Below the pieces are notes generated by a model. That model made no database searches. It was not told the origin of the DNA and saw nothing but the letters and a program-made list of their open reading frames with translations. A stretch of DNA of 51,442 nucleotides from Ophioceras dolichostomum (lineage: Eukaryota > Ascomycota > Sordariomycetes > Magnaporthales > Ophioceraceae): the NCBI GenBank assembly GCA_003049485.1, contig PYST01000291.1:1-51442 (forward strand), read 5' to 3'. The position numbers were made by a program, and so were the translations under genes. Below, piece after piece: positions 37,367 to 46,883 of the stretch; position 1 is the first letter of the stretch; the number at the start of each line of letters is the position of its first letter.

Positions 37367-38746
37367 CTACGACAACATATCTTTGAACCTGTCCCCGCCC
37401 CCGGCACGGCCGCCATCAGATCTCGCGGCTGTAGTCGGCACCAGTAAGCCCTCACCCCTCCTCGCCAAGGGGTACTTCGACGAGGAGGTCCGTCCCACCA
37501 GAGCCTCAACCAACGCAGGCAGCACCACCTCCGTAGACATCTCGATGCGCACGCCCTCGCGGCCCGACGAGACCTCGTCATCCCTCACGAGGTCCTCAAA
37601 GAAGGCCTCCTCCCCCCTCACGCCGCCCATGTTCACGATCGCGATCGGCATCCCCCTGTCCTTGGCGAGCTTGACGAGCCTCCAGGCCGAGTAGGTCGCC
37701 AGCGACGTGCCCAGGACCATGAGCCTCCCAGCGCCCGCCACGGCCCGCTCGGCCGCGAGCTTGACGCCCTCCGGGATGCTCTCGCCGAACATGACGACCG
37801 CCGGCTTCAGGACGCCCGCCGTGCTGGTGGGCAACCAGGCGCCGTCGGCGTCGACGTCCACTCTTGGAAAAACGACGGACCGTAATGATGGCGGCGGCGG
37901 GTCGGCCAGGCATTTTGGGCAGGCCGGGTACCGGAACGTGGTGTACGGCGCGCCAGGCAGGTCGACGTCGCCGTCCGGGTTGGACCGGATGCCCTTTGCG
38001 TTTCGTTCAGCGGGGTTCTCGGTGTCGAGCGCGCCAGTCGCGAGGGTCTCGGCGAGGAACGCGGCCCAGGCGGGGTTCAGTCTGGCTAGGTCGTCCTGGA
38101 ACGCGTCTCGCGGGTACTCGTTGTAACATGACGTGCACACTAGGGCTCTCAGGTAGCCATGCAGCTCGACTATGTTCATCGGGGTTGCTCCGGTCTGGCT
38201 TGACGCTAATGGCGGTTCACCCACTACGCCGAGATCTGCTCCAATAATCCCTTGTCCAGCACCAACAGCACCACCACCGCCATGACCGTCTACCGCAGCG
38301 TGATGGTGCAACCCATCAACATTCTGCGTAATGACCGACGACACGAGTCCCAGCCGTGCGAGGTCGTCCACCGCGCGGTGGGCGGCGTTCGGCCGCGCCT
38401 TGCGCAGGGTCGACCAGCCGAGGAACGACCGCGCCCAGTATCTCCTCCGGGCGGCGTGGCTAGCCAGGAACTCATGATGATAAATGGGGCGGTACGACTT
38501 GTTCAGCCGGTACGTGCCCTTGTCGCCCCTGTAGTCCGCCAGGCCGGACGCGACGGACAGCCCCGCTCCCGAGAGACACACCGTTGACGACGATCCGCCC
38601 CTTGCCGGTGACGATGCCGTGATGAACTCGGCGAGCGCTTCCATGGCATGTGGGAGAGACTTTGCGGACGCGGGAATGATGCGCGGTGACGCGAATACTT
38701 CTGTGTAGGGGATGCGCATGAGGGGCTTGCGCATGGGGGCTGCCAT
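37367..38746 (-). CDS. Class II (SIRT4-type) sirtuin, probably mitochondrial
   Basis: A single-exon gene of 459 aa. NAD-binding motifs are GAGLSVASGLADYRG (60-74) and TQNVDGLHH (140-148). The catalytic His is 196 in VELHG. A zinc ribbon uses Cys 204 and 207 (CTSC) and Cys 276 and 279 (CPKC). The C-terminal Rossmann part has KPAVVMFGESIPEG, LGTSLATYSAWRLV and IAIVNMGG. The ELHGYLRALVCTSC arrangement and the DYRG/KGTYR region match SIRT4-like fungal sirtuins. The N-terminus (MAAPMRKPLMRIPY...) is basic and free of acidic residues up to TEVF, consistent with mitochondrial import, which is inferred. Oddly, about 40 Gly-rich residues (roughly 150-190) separate the HH of the NAD site from the catalytic ELHG, which normally follows after about ten. 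The frame is open upstream to 38980, but that extension looks non-coding. The expected activity is NAD-dependent deacylation or ADP-ribosylation. Confidence 0.9.
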   Translation of the reverse strand: MAAPMRKPLMRIPYTEVFASPRIIPASAKSLPHAMEALAEFITASSPARGGSSSTVCLSGAGLSVASGLADYRGDKGTYRLNKSYRPIYHHEFLASHAARRRYWARSFLGWSTLRKARPNAAHRAVDDLARLGLVSSVITQNVDGLHHHAAVDGHGGGGAVGAGQGIIGADLGVVGEPPLASSQTGATPMNIVELHGYLRALVCTSCYNEYPRDAFQDDLARLNPAWAAFLAETLATGALDTENPAERNAKGIRSNPDGDVDLPGAPYTTFRYPACPKCLADPPPPSLRSVVFPRVDVDADGAWLPTSTAGVLKPAVVMFGESIPEGVKLAAERAVAGAGRLMVLGTSLATYSAWRLVKLAKDRGMPIAIVNMGGVRGEEAFFEDLVRDDEVSSGREGVRIEMSTEVVLPALVEALVGRTSSSKYPLARRGEGLLVPTTAARSDGGRAGGGDRFKDMLS

Positions 38747-39861
38747 CCTTGCCTTGCCGTGTCTGCCGGGGCGTAGATGTAATGGATTTCTGGATCTTGC
38801 GCCCGCCCGCCCGCCAACCGGTCCGTGTGGGAGTCGAACGCACTCCCGGGTCTTCACCCACCAGGACCCAGCCAAGCCCCGGCGCTCCTGAAGTTTTACG
38901 TTGTATATTTGGGTGCGAAGATTGGTCAAGAAGGCTCTCTCTGAAATGTATTTAGCATTCCGTCGAGTCAGCGCATTCAAGGCATTCAGGGCTTCAGGGC
39001 TGAGTGAAATGGGATATACTGGGGTCTGTCGTCATGTTGTGGATGAGTCGTTGCGGCTTGGCCGAGGTTTGCGATTACACAGCATTCTCACGCTGGGTCT
39101 GGCCGCGGTCCGTTCTTCGTTGGGTTGGCAGCACCGGCCCGAGCAGCACCCTTAACCTAAACGGGTAGTAGAATCAGTAATTGGGAACTCAACAGCATGT
39201 CATCCCACTGATCCAATGGGCCGGCCAGTCGTACGCATTGTCACTCTTGATATTCTCAATAGCCGATTTCGAACCTGACGAGCTTCATCGATGTGGCTTC
39301 GTGCTTTCCAGGTTCGTGGACGGAATATATCACGCCGGAATAATCTAATCGTCATCCGTCAGTACTCCCCGTGCACATCGTGGTTGTGGGCTGATCCGAG
39401 TGGGGTGCAGCGCGAGCCGACTGGATTTCGGCCCTGTTCAGTGTCGCGTTTCCAATTGCCTATTTCCAATTCGATGCGTGCCCCCAACAAACTGGCCCCA
39501 AAGTGCTGGACAACGATTCAAGGACGGAGCTTGCGGAGCCCACACAGAAGCCACAGATCCACGGGGCCACGCGGTATTCCACTCTCCTCCATGTCAATCT
39601 TTTGACCTGCTGCTGTTGCTTGTTGCTTGGAGTTCGTTTCAACCCCCTATTCGCGTACGCCATCAGCCGCACGTGTATGCGTGCGCATCCCATCCCATTG
39701 TAGAGAAAGAAGTGAGGAGCGTGCCAGCAAGCCTCTTTCTAGTCTAGGCTCTGCGGAATACCACCGTGACCGTACCGCACAGCACCACACACCCTTTTTT
39801 CTCCGTTGCTGGGCTGGGATTGGGCGTTATTCTCCCTGTGGTTTTTCATGTCTCCCTTTCC
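38747..39861. promoter_or_regulatory. Divergent interval between the sirtuin and the metal transporter
   Basis: About 1.1 kb with both promoters and no supportable gene. Open frames on either strand lack recognisable domains. Confidence 0.55.
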
Positions 39862-41618
39862 ATGGCGCACATCACCCGGGCCCCTCCGCGTTGGAGGCGA
39901 ACCGTATTTATTAATTATTTCTTGCGACTGCCGATGAGAACACCTTGCAACCACACTCGTGTATATCAAACATCTGCTCCGTCGTCGTCGTCGTCGTCTT
40001 TTTCGTCTTCGTTGTTTCCTTTTTCTTCTTCTTCTCCTTCTTGTTGTTTTGCTTCGCATTATTCTTTTTCTCCGTCTCATTCTTTGTCGTCTTCATCATC
40101 TCTTCACGGGCCGCCAACCTCAGCAAGCAGCAGCCACCACCACCACCATCACTACTCCGTCAGCTCGGCGCCTCGCTCACTTCACCACTCTCCTTTCCTC
40201 GGGAACCGACCAACAACAACCGCTACTCCTCCAGGCTTTTTCACCGGCGCGAATTGGTGCATCATGGCGACCACGACGCAGACCCGCACTCATTCCCATG
40301 GCCACGGCCACCATCACCACCACGGTCACGATAATGTCTACCTCACATCGCGCAACAAGAACGATGCTGGCGTGCGCATCACCCGGATTGGCCTGTTCTC
40401 TAACCTGGGCATGGCCGTCGCCAAGGGCGCCGGCGGCTACCTGTTCAATTCGCAGGCCATGGTTGCCGACGCCTGGCACAGCATGACTGACCTTGCCTCT
40501 GACGTGCTCACACTGGCCACCGTTTCGTGGAGCCTGAAGCCGCCTACCGACAGGTATCCCACCGGCTTCGGCAAGATTGAGAGCCTGGGCTCGCTCGGTG
40601 TCTCGGGTATGCTCCTCTTCGGCGGCTTGTTCATGTGCTACAGCAGCCTGGGCACGCTGTACGCCCACTTCTTCCTCGATCCGTCTGCTGCCGCCGACTT
40701 CATGGCGCACGGCCATCATCACCACCACGGCCACAGCCACGGCGGCCACGCACATCTGGGACCGAGCTTACACGCTGCTTGGCTTGCTGCCGGAACGGTC
40801 GCCATCAAAGAATGGCTCTACCATGCTAGTAAGTCCTAAGCGCCTTACCTCTCAAGCAGCTTGCTGGGCGGCACTTTGTTAGAACCACGCAGAACTCGTT
40901 TCGCTGACGCTCGCCCCCCCTTTCTCTCCCATCACCAGCCATGAAAGTCGCCCGCGAACGCAAGTCCTCGGTCCTCGCCTCGAACGCCGTCCACCACCGC
41001 GTCGACAGCCTGACGGGGATCGTCACCCTGCTGGTCATCCTGGGCGCCAACTTCTGGAAGAACGCCGAGTGGCTCGACCCCACGGGCGGCCTGCTGATCT
41101 CGCTGATGGTGATCAAGGCCGGGTTCAGCAACACCGTCGCCGCCGTCCAGGAGCTGGCCGACCGTAGCATCGACGACGAGGTGAAGCAGTCCGTGCGCAA
41201 GCAGGCGATCAAGGGCATCCAGACCAGCACGTTCGAGAGCGAGAGCAGCAGCCTCGGCCACGAGGTCGAGCTGCGCGACGTGTCCGGCATCAAGTCCGGC
41301 CAGAACTACCTGATCGACCTGGAGCTCTCGGTGCCCAAAGACTGGTCGGTCGAGGACTGCCGCGTGGTCGAGGACGCCGTCAGGACGAGGGTCGGGGCCA
41401 AGGTGCGGGGCGTGCGCAGGGTCCGGGTGCGGTTCGTGCCGCGGGAGTCGGTCCAGCCGGCCCGCGCTTTCGACGAGTTCATCCCTGGGGACGTTAGCCC
41501 GAGGTCTAGTCCTGAGCCTGAGGAGGAGCACGAGCACGACCATGACCATGACCATGACCATGGGAATGGCGACGGCAAGAGCAATGGGAATGGTCACAAG
41601 CACCCTAAGTCTCACTAA
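39862..41618 (+). CDS. MMT1: Cation diffusion facilitator, mitochondrial MMT1/2 type
   Basis: Two exons, ending at 40828 and resuming at 40939 (110-bp intron, GTAAGT ... CACCAG), give 548 aa from the ATG at 39862. Six membrane spans can be traced (IGLFSNLGMAVAKG; AMVADAWHSMTDLASD; LGVSGMLLFGGLFMCY; HAAWLAAGTVAIKEW; SSVLASNAVHHRVDSLTG; LDPTGGLLISLMVIKAG). The metal-site pairs are ADAWHSMTD in span 2 and NAVHHRVDSLTG in span 5. The C-terminal cytosolic/matrix domain ends PKDWSVEDCRVVEDAV...VRFVPRE. Three His-rich stretches occur: N-terminal (about 144-156), between spans 3 and 4 (about 281-297) and at the end. The family moves iron out of mitochondria or related metals. The start is uncertain: ATGs at 39934 and 40264 are in frame, the last giving 414 aa without a targeting peptide. 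The segment RSLHHSPFL before it resembles a presequence cleavage region. Confidence 0.88.
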
Positions 41619-42705
41619 GCTGGTTGGTATTGTCTACCTACATAGGTACCAGTGATATCTGTGGAGGAGCTGCTCGTGTATCTGGATTGACATGCGCTCC
41701 TTCTTGGCGTTGGGAGGGTTGCTGCTCATGGAAGGCATTTGTTTGGCCCTCTTTTTTTGTTTTGTTTTTGTTTTGTTTTTTTCGCTACCTTTTCGGATAC
41801 CAAAAGACGGAAGGCGTTCCAGGAGACGATTTTTCGTTGGAGCTGCGATCATTCCTCAAACACTGGAATGAACTGTATATCGACTGTATAGATCAAATAC
41901 GGGGTGGCCATATATGGAACCTACCTGCTATACAACGTTCTCGTGTCTGGGTACCAAAGGAGGGGAGTTGTCAGCAGTCAAGTCAGACTGACTCGAGCAA
42001 TAGATGTAACCAGCGGTTGTGATTCACCGATTCTTTGCTCTATCTATCCTATCCCCCATATATCCTATCAACAATTGGAAAGAGGGAGAAAAGAACCTTG
42101 AAGAGCGAAAGTCAACACTAGACCGTCACAAGGTTGACACTGGGAGTGCCATAGAGCAACGAGAGCAAGTGCCTCAGAAGGCAATCCCATCCGAACTCGC
42201 TCTAAGATACCCCTTCAAGCACACAACCTCCCCTGATTGGTGCGGTAAAATACACTCCCTAGCTCGCTGGAAATGCCGGCATTGGACGAAGAGATCAGCC
42301 TAAATGCTATAACGCAAGGCTGATGGGAGTAGGGGCTCGGAACCCCTTTTCAGAAGCTTGACAGCTCGCAAAGCGCGGTACCGTGCCGCTGCTATTGCCC
42401 CACGCCGCGCTGAAGCCACCACCTCTCCCAGCAGCGGAAGCGCTCGTGTGAGTGCTGTCCCGATGATGGAAGAAGGGACCCCACGGCTAAGGAAGTCCCA
42501 CGTTCGGGTTCTCTCCAGCTGAAGCATTGCAATTCGGTTTTGTTTTCCGAGGTTTCTAAGTCTCAAGTCTTCTTCCCCTCTTAATCATCCGAATATTCTC
42601 TCTTGACTTGCTGGGAGAATTCCGTTCGACGTAAGTCGGTCATATCAAACAGACGATAGACTGAGACCTGCTGAGATCAATTTGCACCGGTTGAACGTGA
42701 GAGAT
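41619..42705. promoter_or_regulatory. 3' region of the metal transporter and upstream region of xylulokinase
   Basis: Both neighbours are on the plus strand. T-rich runs at 41750-41782 lie in the likely 3' UTR of the transporter. No gene is seen. The last few hundred bases should be the xylulokinase promoter. Confidence 0.55.
42485..42490 (+). promoter_or_regulatory. Candidate XlnR-type site (GGCTAA)
   Basis: GGCTAA lies 216 bp upstream of the xylulokinase ATG and matches the core of XlnR/Xyr1 sites (GGCTAA/GGCTAR). A CreA-type GTGGGG (minus strand, 42398-42403) is about 80 bp further upstream. Both are short and could be chance. Confidence 0.3.
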
Positions 42706-44686
42706 ATGGGCACCGACACCGGCCCGCTATACCTGGGCCTCGACCTGTCGACCCAACAGCTTAAAGGTGGTGCTCCTTTTTTCCCCTCGATAACTTTTGT
42801 AGGACTACCACTAATTTTTATCTACGCATGATGCCTATACTACAGCCATCATCGTGTCCTCTGACCTGCACGTGGTCGCCGAAGCCAAGGTGGACTTCGA
42901 CGCCGACTTCGGGGCCAAGTACGGCGTCACCAAGGGCGTGCACGTCAACAGCGATGAGGGCGAGGTGTATGCGCCCGTGGCCATGTGGCTCGAGTCGCTC
43001 GACCTCGTGCTGTCGCGGTTAAAGGAGAAGAGCGCGACCTCGCTCGTGAGGGTGAAGGGCATCAGCGGTGCCTGCCAGCAGCATGGCAGCGTGTACTGGA
43101 GCCGTGAGGCGGCGGCGGAGCTGGCAGGCCTGAGCACGCTGCCTGCTGGTGAGGAAGGAACTGGTGAGGAGGAGCTAGCCGCCGGTCTCGTCGAGAGACT
43201 GTCGCGCTCTTTCTCTTATACCTTTGGTCCAAACTGGCAGGATCACAGTACACAAGCTGAGTGTGACCTCTTCGATCAGAAGCTGGGGTCTGCCAACAAG
43301 CTCGCCGATGCGACTGGAAGCGCGGCACACCACGTAAGGCGTCTCACAGGCACTCGAGTCTACACATGAGGTCATGGGGTCAGTCTACGCGATTTTGTGA
43401 ACGCACTAACATAGAAGCCCTCCTAGCGTTTCACCGGCCCCCAGATCATGCGCATCCGCAGGAAGAGGCCAGAAGTCTACGCGAACACGGCACACATATC
43501 GCTCGTCTCATCCTTTCTCGCCTCTCTGTTCCTCGGCTCGATCGCGCCCATAGACATCAGCGACGCCTGCGGCATGAACCTGTGGGACATCCCGTCCGGC
43601 CGCTGGAGCTGTGCGCTCCTCGAGCTCGCCGCCGGCGGTCCCGGCCAGCCCGCGGACGAGCTGCGGCAGAAGCTCGGCGAGGTCCGCGCCGACGGCGGCG
43701 GCAGTATGGGCTCCGTCGCGACCTACTTCGTCCGGCGCTACGGCCTCCCCGCCGACTGCCAGGTCGCGCCCTTCACCGGCGACAACCCGGCCACGATCCT
43801 CGCGCTGCCCCTGCGCCCGCTCGATGCGATCGTCAGCCTCGGCACGTCCAGCACCTTCCTCATGATCACGCCGCACTTCAAGCCCGACCCGGCTTACCAC
43901 TTTTTCAACCACCCCACAACGCCGGGCCAGTACATGTTCATGCTGTGCTACAAGAACGGCGGGCTCGCGCGCGAGAAGGTCCGCGACGCTCTACTACCAA
44001 AGAAGAAACCCGAAGCGGCAGAGGTTGACGGCGGCGACCCCTGGGCCGCGTTCAACAAGGCCGTGCTGGCGACGCCGCCGCTGGGCAAGCGGCCCGACGA
44101 CGACACGGCGAAGCTGGGGCTGTACTTCTACCTCCCCGAGATCGTGCCCAACATCTCCGCCGGCACGTGGCGGTACGCCTGCTCGGCGTCCGACGACTCC
44201 TCGCTGCGTGAAGCCGCCTGGGACGACGCGGCTACCGACGCACGCATCATCGTCGAGTCGCAGGCGCTGTCGATGCGTCTGCGCTCGCGGGACCTGGTGG
44301 TCGTCGACAACGACGGATGCGGGACCGGGGTGCCTTCCGCCCTGCCAGCGCAGCCGCGCCGCATCTACCTCGTCGGCGGCGGGTCGCTCAACCCGGCGAT
44401 CGCGCGCGTGCTGGGCGACGTGCTGGGCGGGGCCGAGGGCGTGTACCGGCTCGACGTGGGTGGGAACGCGTGCGCGCTCGGCGGCGCGTACAAGGCCGTC
44501 TGGGCGTTCGAGCGGCGGGATAATCGCGAGACGTTCGACGAGCTGATCGGGAGGAGGTGGACTGAGGAAGGGGCAATTCAGAAGGTGGATGATGGGTATC
44601 GCGAGGGGGTGTTCGAGACGTATGGGAATGTGCTGGGGGCGTTTGAGGAGATGGAGAAGAGGATTTTGGCGCAGCAGGAGAAGTAG
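42706..44686 (+). CDS. XKS1: D-xylulokinase (FGGY carbohydrate kinase)
   Basis: Three exons, 42706-42766, 42846-43333 and 43427-44686, give 602 aa. Introns of 79 bp (GTGGTG ... CTACAG) and 93 bp (GTAAGG ... CCTAG, CACTAAC branch site) restore LSTQQLKAIIVSS and GSAAHHRFTGPQI. The protein has both FGGY halves: DLSTQQLK near the N-terminus, SGACQQHGSVYW, FGPNWQDHST, ISDACGMNLWDI, GDNPATILALPL, VSLGTSSTFLM, then YLVGGGSLNPAIARVLGDVLGG and ALGGAYKAVWA. Length and motifs match fungal XKS1/XkiA, which phosphorylates D-xylulose to xylulose 5-phosphate, linking D-xylose and L-arabinose catabolism to the pentose phosphate pathway in the cytosol. Exon 1 is only 61 bp and encodes the sugar/ATP-site DLSTQ motif, so it is easily missed. 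Confidence 0.95.
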
Positions 44687-45519
44687 GCAAATTCCTAGGT
44701 ACCTACGAGCCAAGTAGGTTGTGTTAAACATGGAGTGGGAGGGCTGGCCTGACTCTCCTGTAACTAAGTACCTCGCTCGCCCTACCTGTATCTGGGAATT
44801 TCAAGTTACCTTTTCGAGTGCAACCGTCTCCATATACTCCGTCCAGCAAACATATATGCATTCATAGGGAATGGAGATGTAACAAATGATAGCCCAAGGC
44901 GTAGCCCAAGTATCATAGCCTCCATACCTTGGATTGGTTAATGTCTGCTGGCAGCTTTGCCGGATCCACAACCGATTGACCCAACAATTCTCCCCTGATG
45001 ATCAAACTCTTCCCGCAACAACCAGTACCTATCTCTCTCAGCTCATCATCGCTCCTTTGCACCGCAGTACACTATCTGTGCAGCATGAGATGGATGAGGC
45101 AATATAACCCGGGCAAAAGTGCGAGTTACCTAGAGGCTTACATAATATACTAAGCTTTTCATCCAAGTATTCAACGCCTGGGTGGTGCCGAACGGCCGTC
45201 GTGTCCAGACTTAATTAGAGCCGGAAGCCAAACGCCAACTTACCACACACGGGCCCTGACGTCGTCATCATCGACCTCATCATCGACCTCTTCACATGTT
45301 TATACCACAGCCAAGCCATCTAGAACTTTGCAGGCCGAGGGCTGTCCAGCCCAATTGAACGGTTAATGCAGCCGCAATAAATATTTCACACATAGTGGTT
45401 GTCATAGAATACGCTGAGTGAGTGATCTCGACTTATCACACCACAATCCACCAGAACCGGGCGGGGCCGAGAACTGACCGAATCATAGGGATATCGTCAC
45501 ACACTGGGACAGGGACAAA
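44687..45519. other. Intergenic between xylulokinase and the hydrolase
   Basis: No gene. The stretch is less GC-rich than its neighbours and starts with CCTAGGTACCTACG. It should contain the xylulokinase 3' UTR and the hydrolase promoter. Confidence 0.55.
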
Positions 45520-46883
45520 ATGATCCTAGGGCCGGTGTCCTACCTAGACTGCCTGGCCTTCTGCGCGTTCCTGGCGCCACAGCTGATCATCCAGGTCGGG
45601 CTCTTCGGCACCGTGGCCTGCGTGCTGCGCATGCTGCCCTTCCTGCTCGTCCGCCTGCCCCTCAGCTTCCTGCACGACAGGCTCGTCGCGAGCCCGGATG
45701 CCCTGCCGCCGTTTGTGCGGCAGGCAGGCCCTTTCGAGGACTTCGTCATCCGCTGCGTCCGCCATGCGTTCGCCAACGTCCCGGCGCGCATCGGGCGCGT
45801 CTTCTTCTCCAGGAACGTGGCCATCCCGTTCATGAGGTTTCGCATGCTCCGCCACGGGTACTTGAGGTCCCCCGTGCACTGGCGCGAGTATCGAGAGGTA
45901 TGTGTGTTTCCGGTTTTGATACCAGTTTCCGGGGGTTGGCACGATGCTAAATGACCTCCCGGAATAGAAAAACTTCAAGGGCGTGTGGATCGTAGCAGAC
46001 CCTACCCAACGCCCGGATGTAGTAGTATACTACGCACACGGTAGGCTGTCCGCCAATTCTTCGCCTTCGCAGGAATTAAGGGGCTAATCTTGTCTTCGTA
46101 GGGGGCGGCTTCGCCATGGGCTCGACGTATTTCTACCTCGAGTTCCTGATCACCTGGCACTCCCTCCTACGGGAGGCCGGGTATCACAACCCTGCCATCT
46201 TCGGGCTGGAGTACACACTTGTGCCGGACGCGTGTTTCCCGACGCAGCTCGAGGAAGCGACCCACGCGTACAAGCACGTTGTCGCAATGGCTGGGGATCC
46301 CTCGATAGTCGTACTGGCCGGTGACTCGGCTGGGGCCGCCATCATACTCAGCCTCATGCTCCGTCTCGGCCAGGAAGTTGATGCAGTCGCTGAGAAAGCC
46401 GGCTCGTCCGGCAGGATCCAAGGGGGCCTGGAGGAAAACAGACCAGGCATGGCAGTGCTGGTTTCTCCTTGGGCGACCTTAATATCCCCCGAGCACCGAA
46501 ACACCGAGAGCGACTACCTTGACTCCTCAACCCTGCACGAGTTCGGACTGGATTACGCCGGGGCACGATCGCACTCCATCAGGGACCCGCTCGTGTCACC
46601 CGGTTCGTGTCAAGACTCGAAGTGGTGGAGGAAAGCGAGCCCGTCGAAAGGTGTGCTTATAACCTACGGCGAGGAGGAGGTCTTCGCGCCGAACGCGAAG
46701 AGGCTCGCGCGGACGCTGCAGAACGCGGGGATCAAGACCAGCTGCATCGGCGAGGAGGCGGGAATCCACGCTTGGCCAGTGGCGTCGCTCTTTCTGTGCA
46801 GCTCGACGGCGAAGAGGCTCAAGGGGCTGAAACAGATAGTTGATGGGATTCGGCAGTTGATAGAACCTCATGTCAGGGGCTGA
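45520..46883 (+). CDS. Alpha/beta hydrolase of the HSL/Say1-Mug180 type, membrane-anchored
   Basis: Three exons, 45520-45897, 45968-46040 and 46102-46883, give 410 aa; introns are 70 and 61 bp. The first 60 residues are strongly hydrophobic (LDCLAFCAFLAPQLIIQVGLF and VACVLRMLPFLLVRLPL), suggesting one or two membrane segments or a signal anchor. HGGGF (150-154, split by intron 2) is the oxyanion-hole motif of the hormone-sensitive lipase family, GDSAG has nucleophile Ser 226, and IHAWPV has the likely catalytic His 373. The acid is probably one of the Glu residues in TYGEEEVF (341-343), where the family more often has Asp. Steryl acetyl hydrolases (Say1) and related secretory-pathway esterases share this layout. 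The substrate is unknown. No biosynthetic cluster genes surround it. Confidence 0.88.

Noticed and set aside
38815..38885. tRNA-like stretch on the minus strand (GTTCGACTCCC T-loop-like)
   Set aside because: The T-arm has a mismatch, no matching acceptor stem or D-arm could be drawn, and the position is in the sirtuin leader.
39766..39861. Extension of the metal transporter to 39766
   Set aside because: The codon there is GTG; nuclear fungal genes normally start at ATG, so the first ATG (39862) is the earliest credible start.
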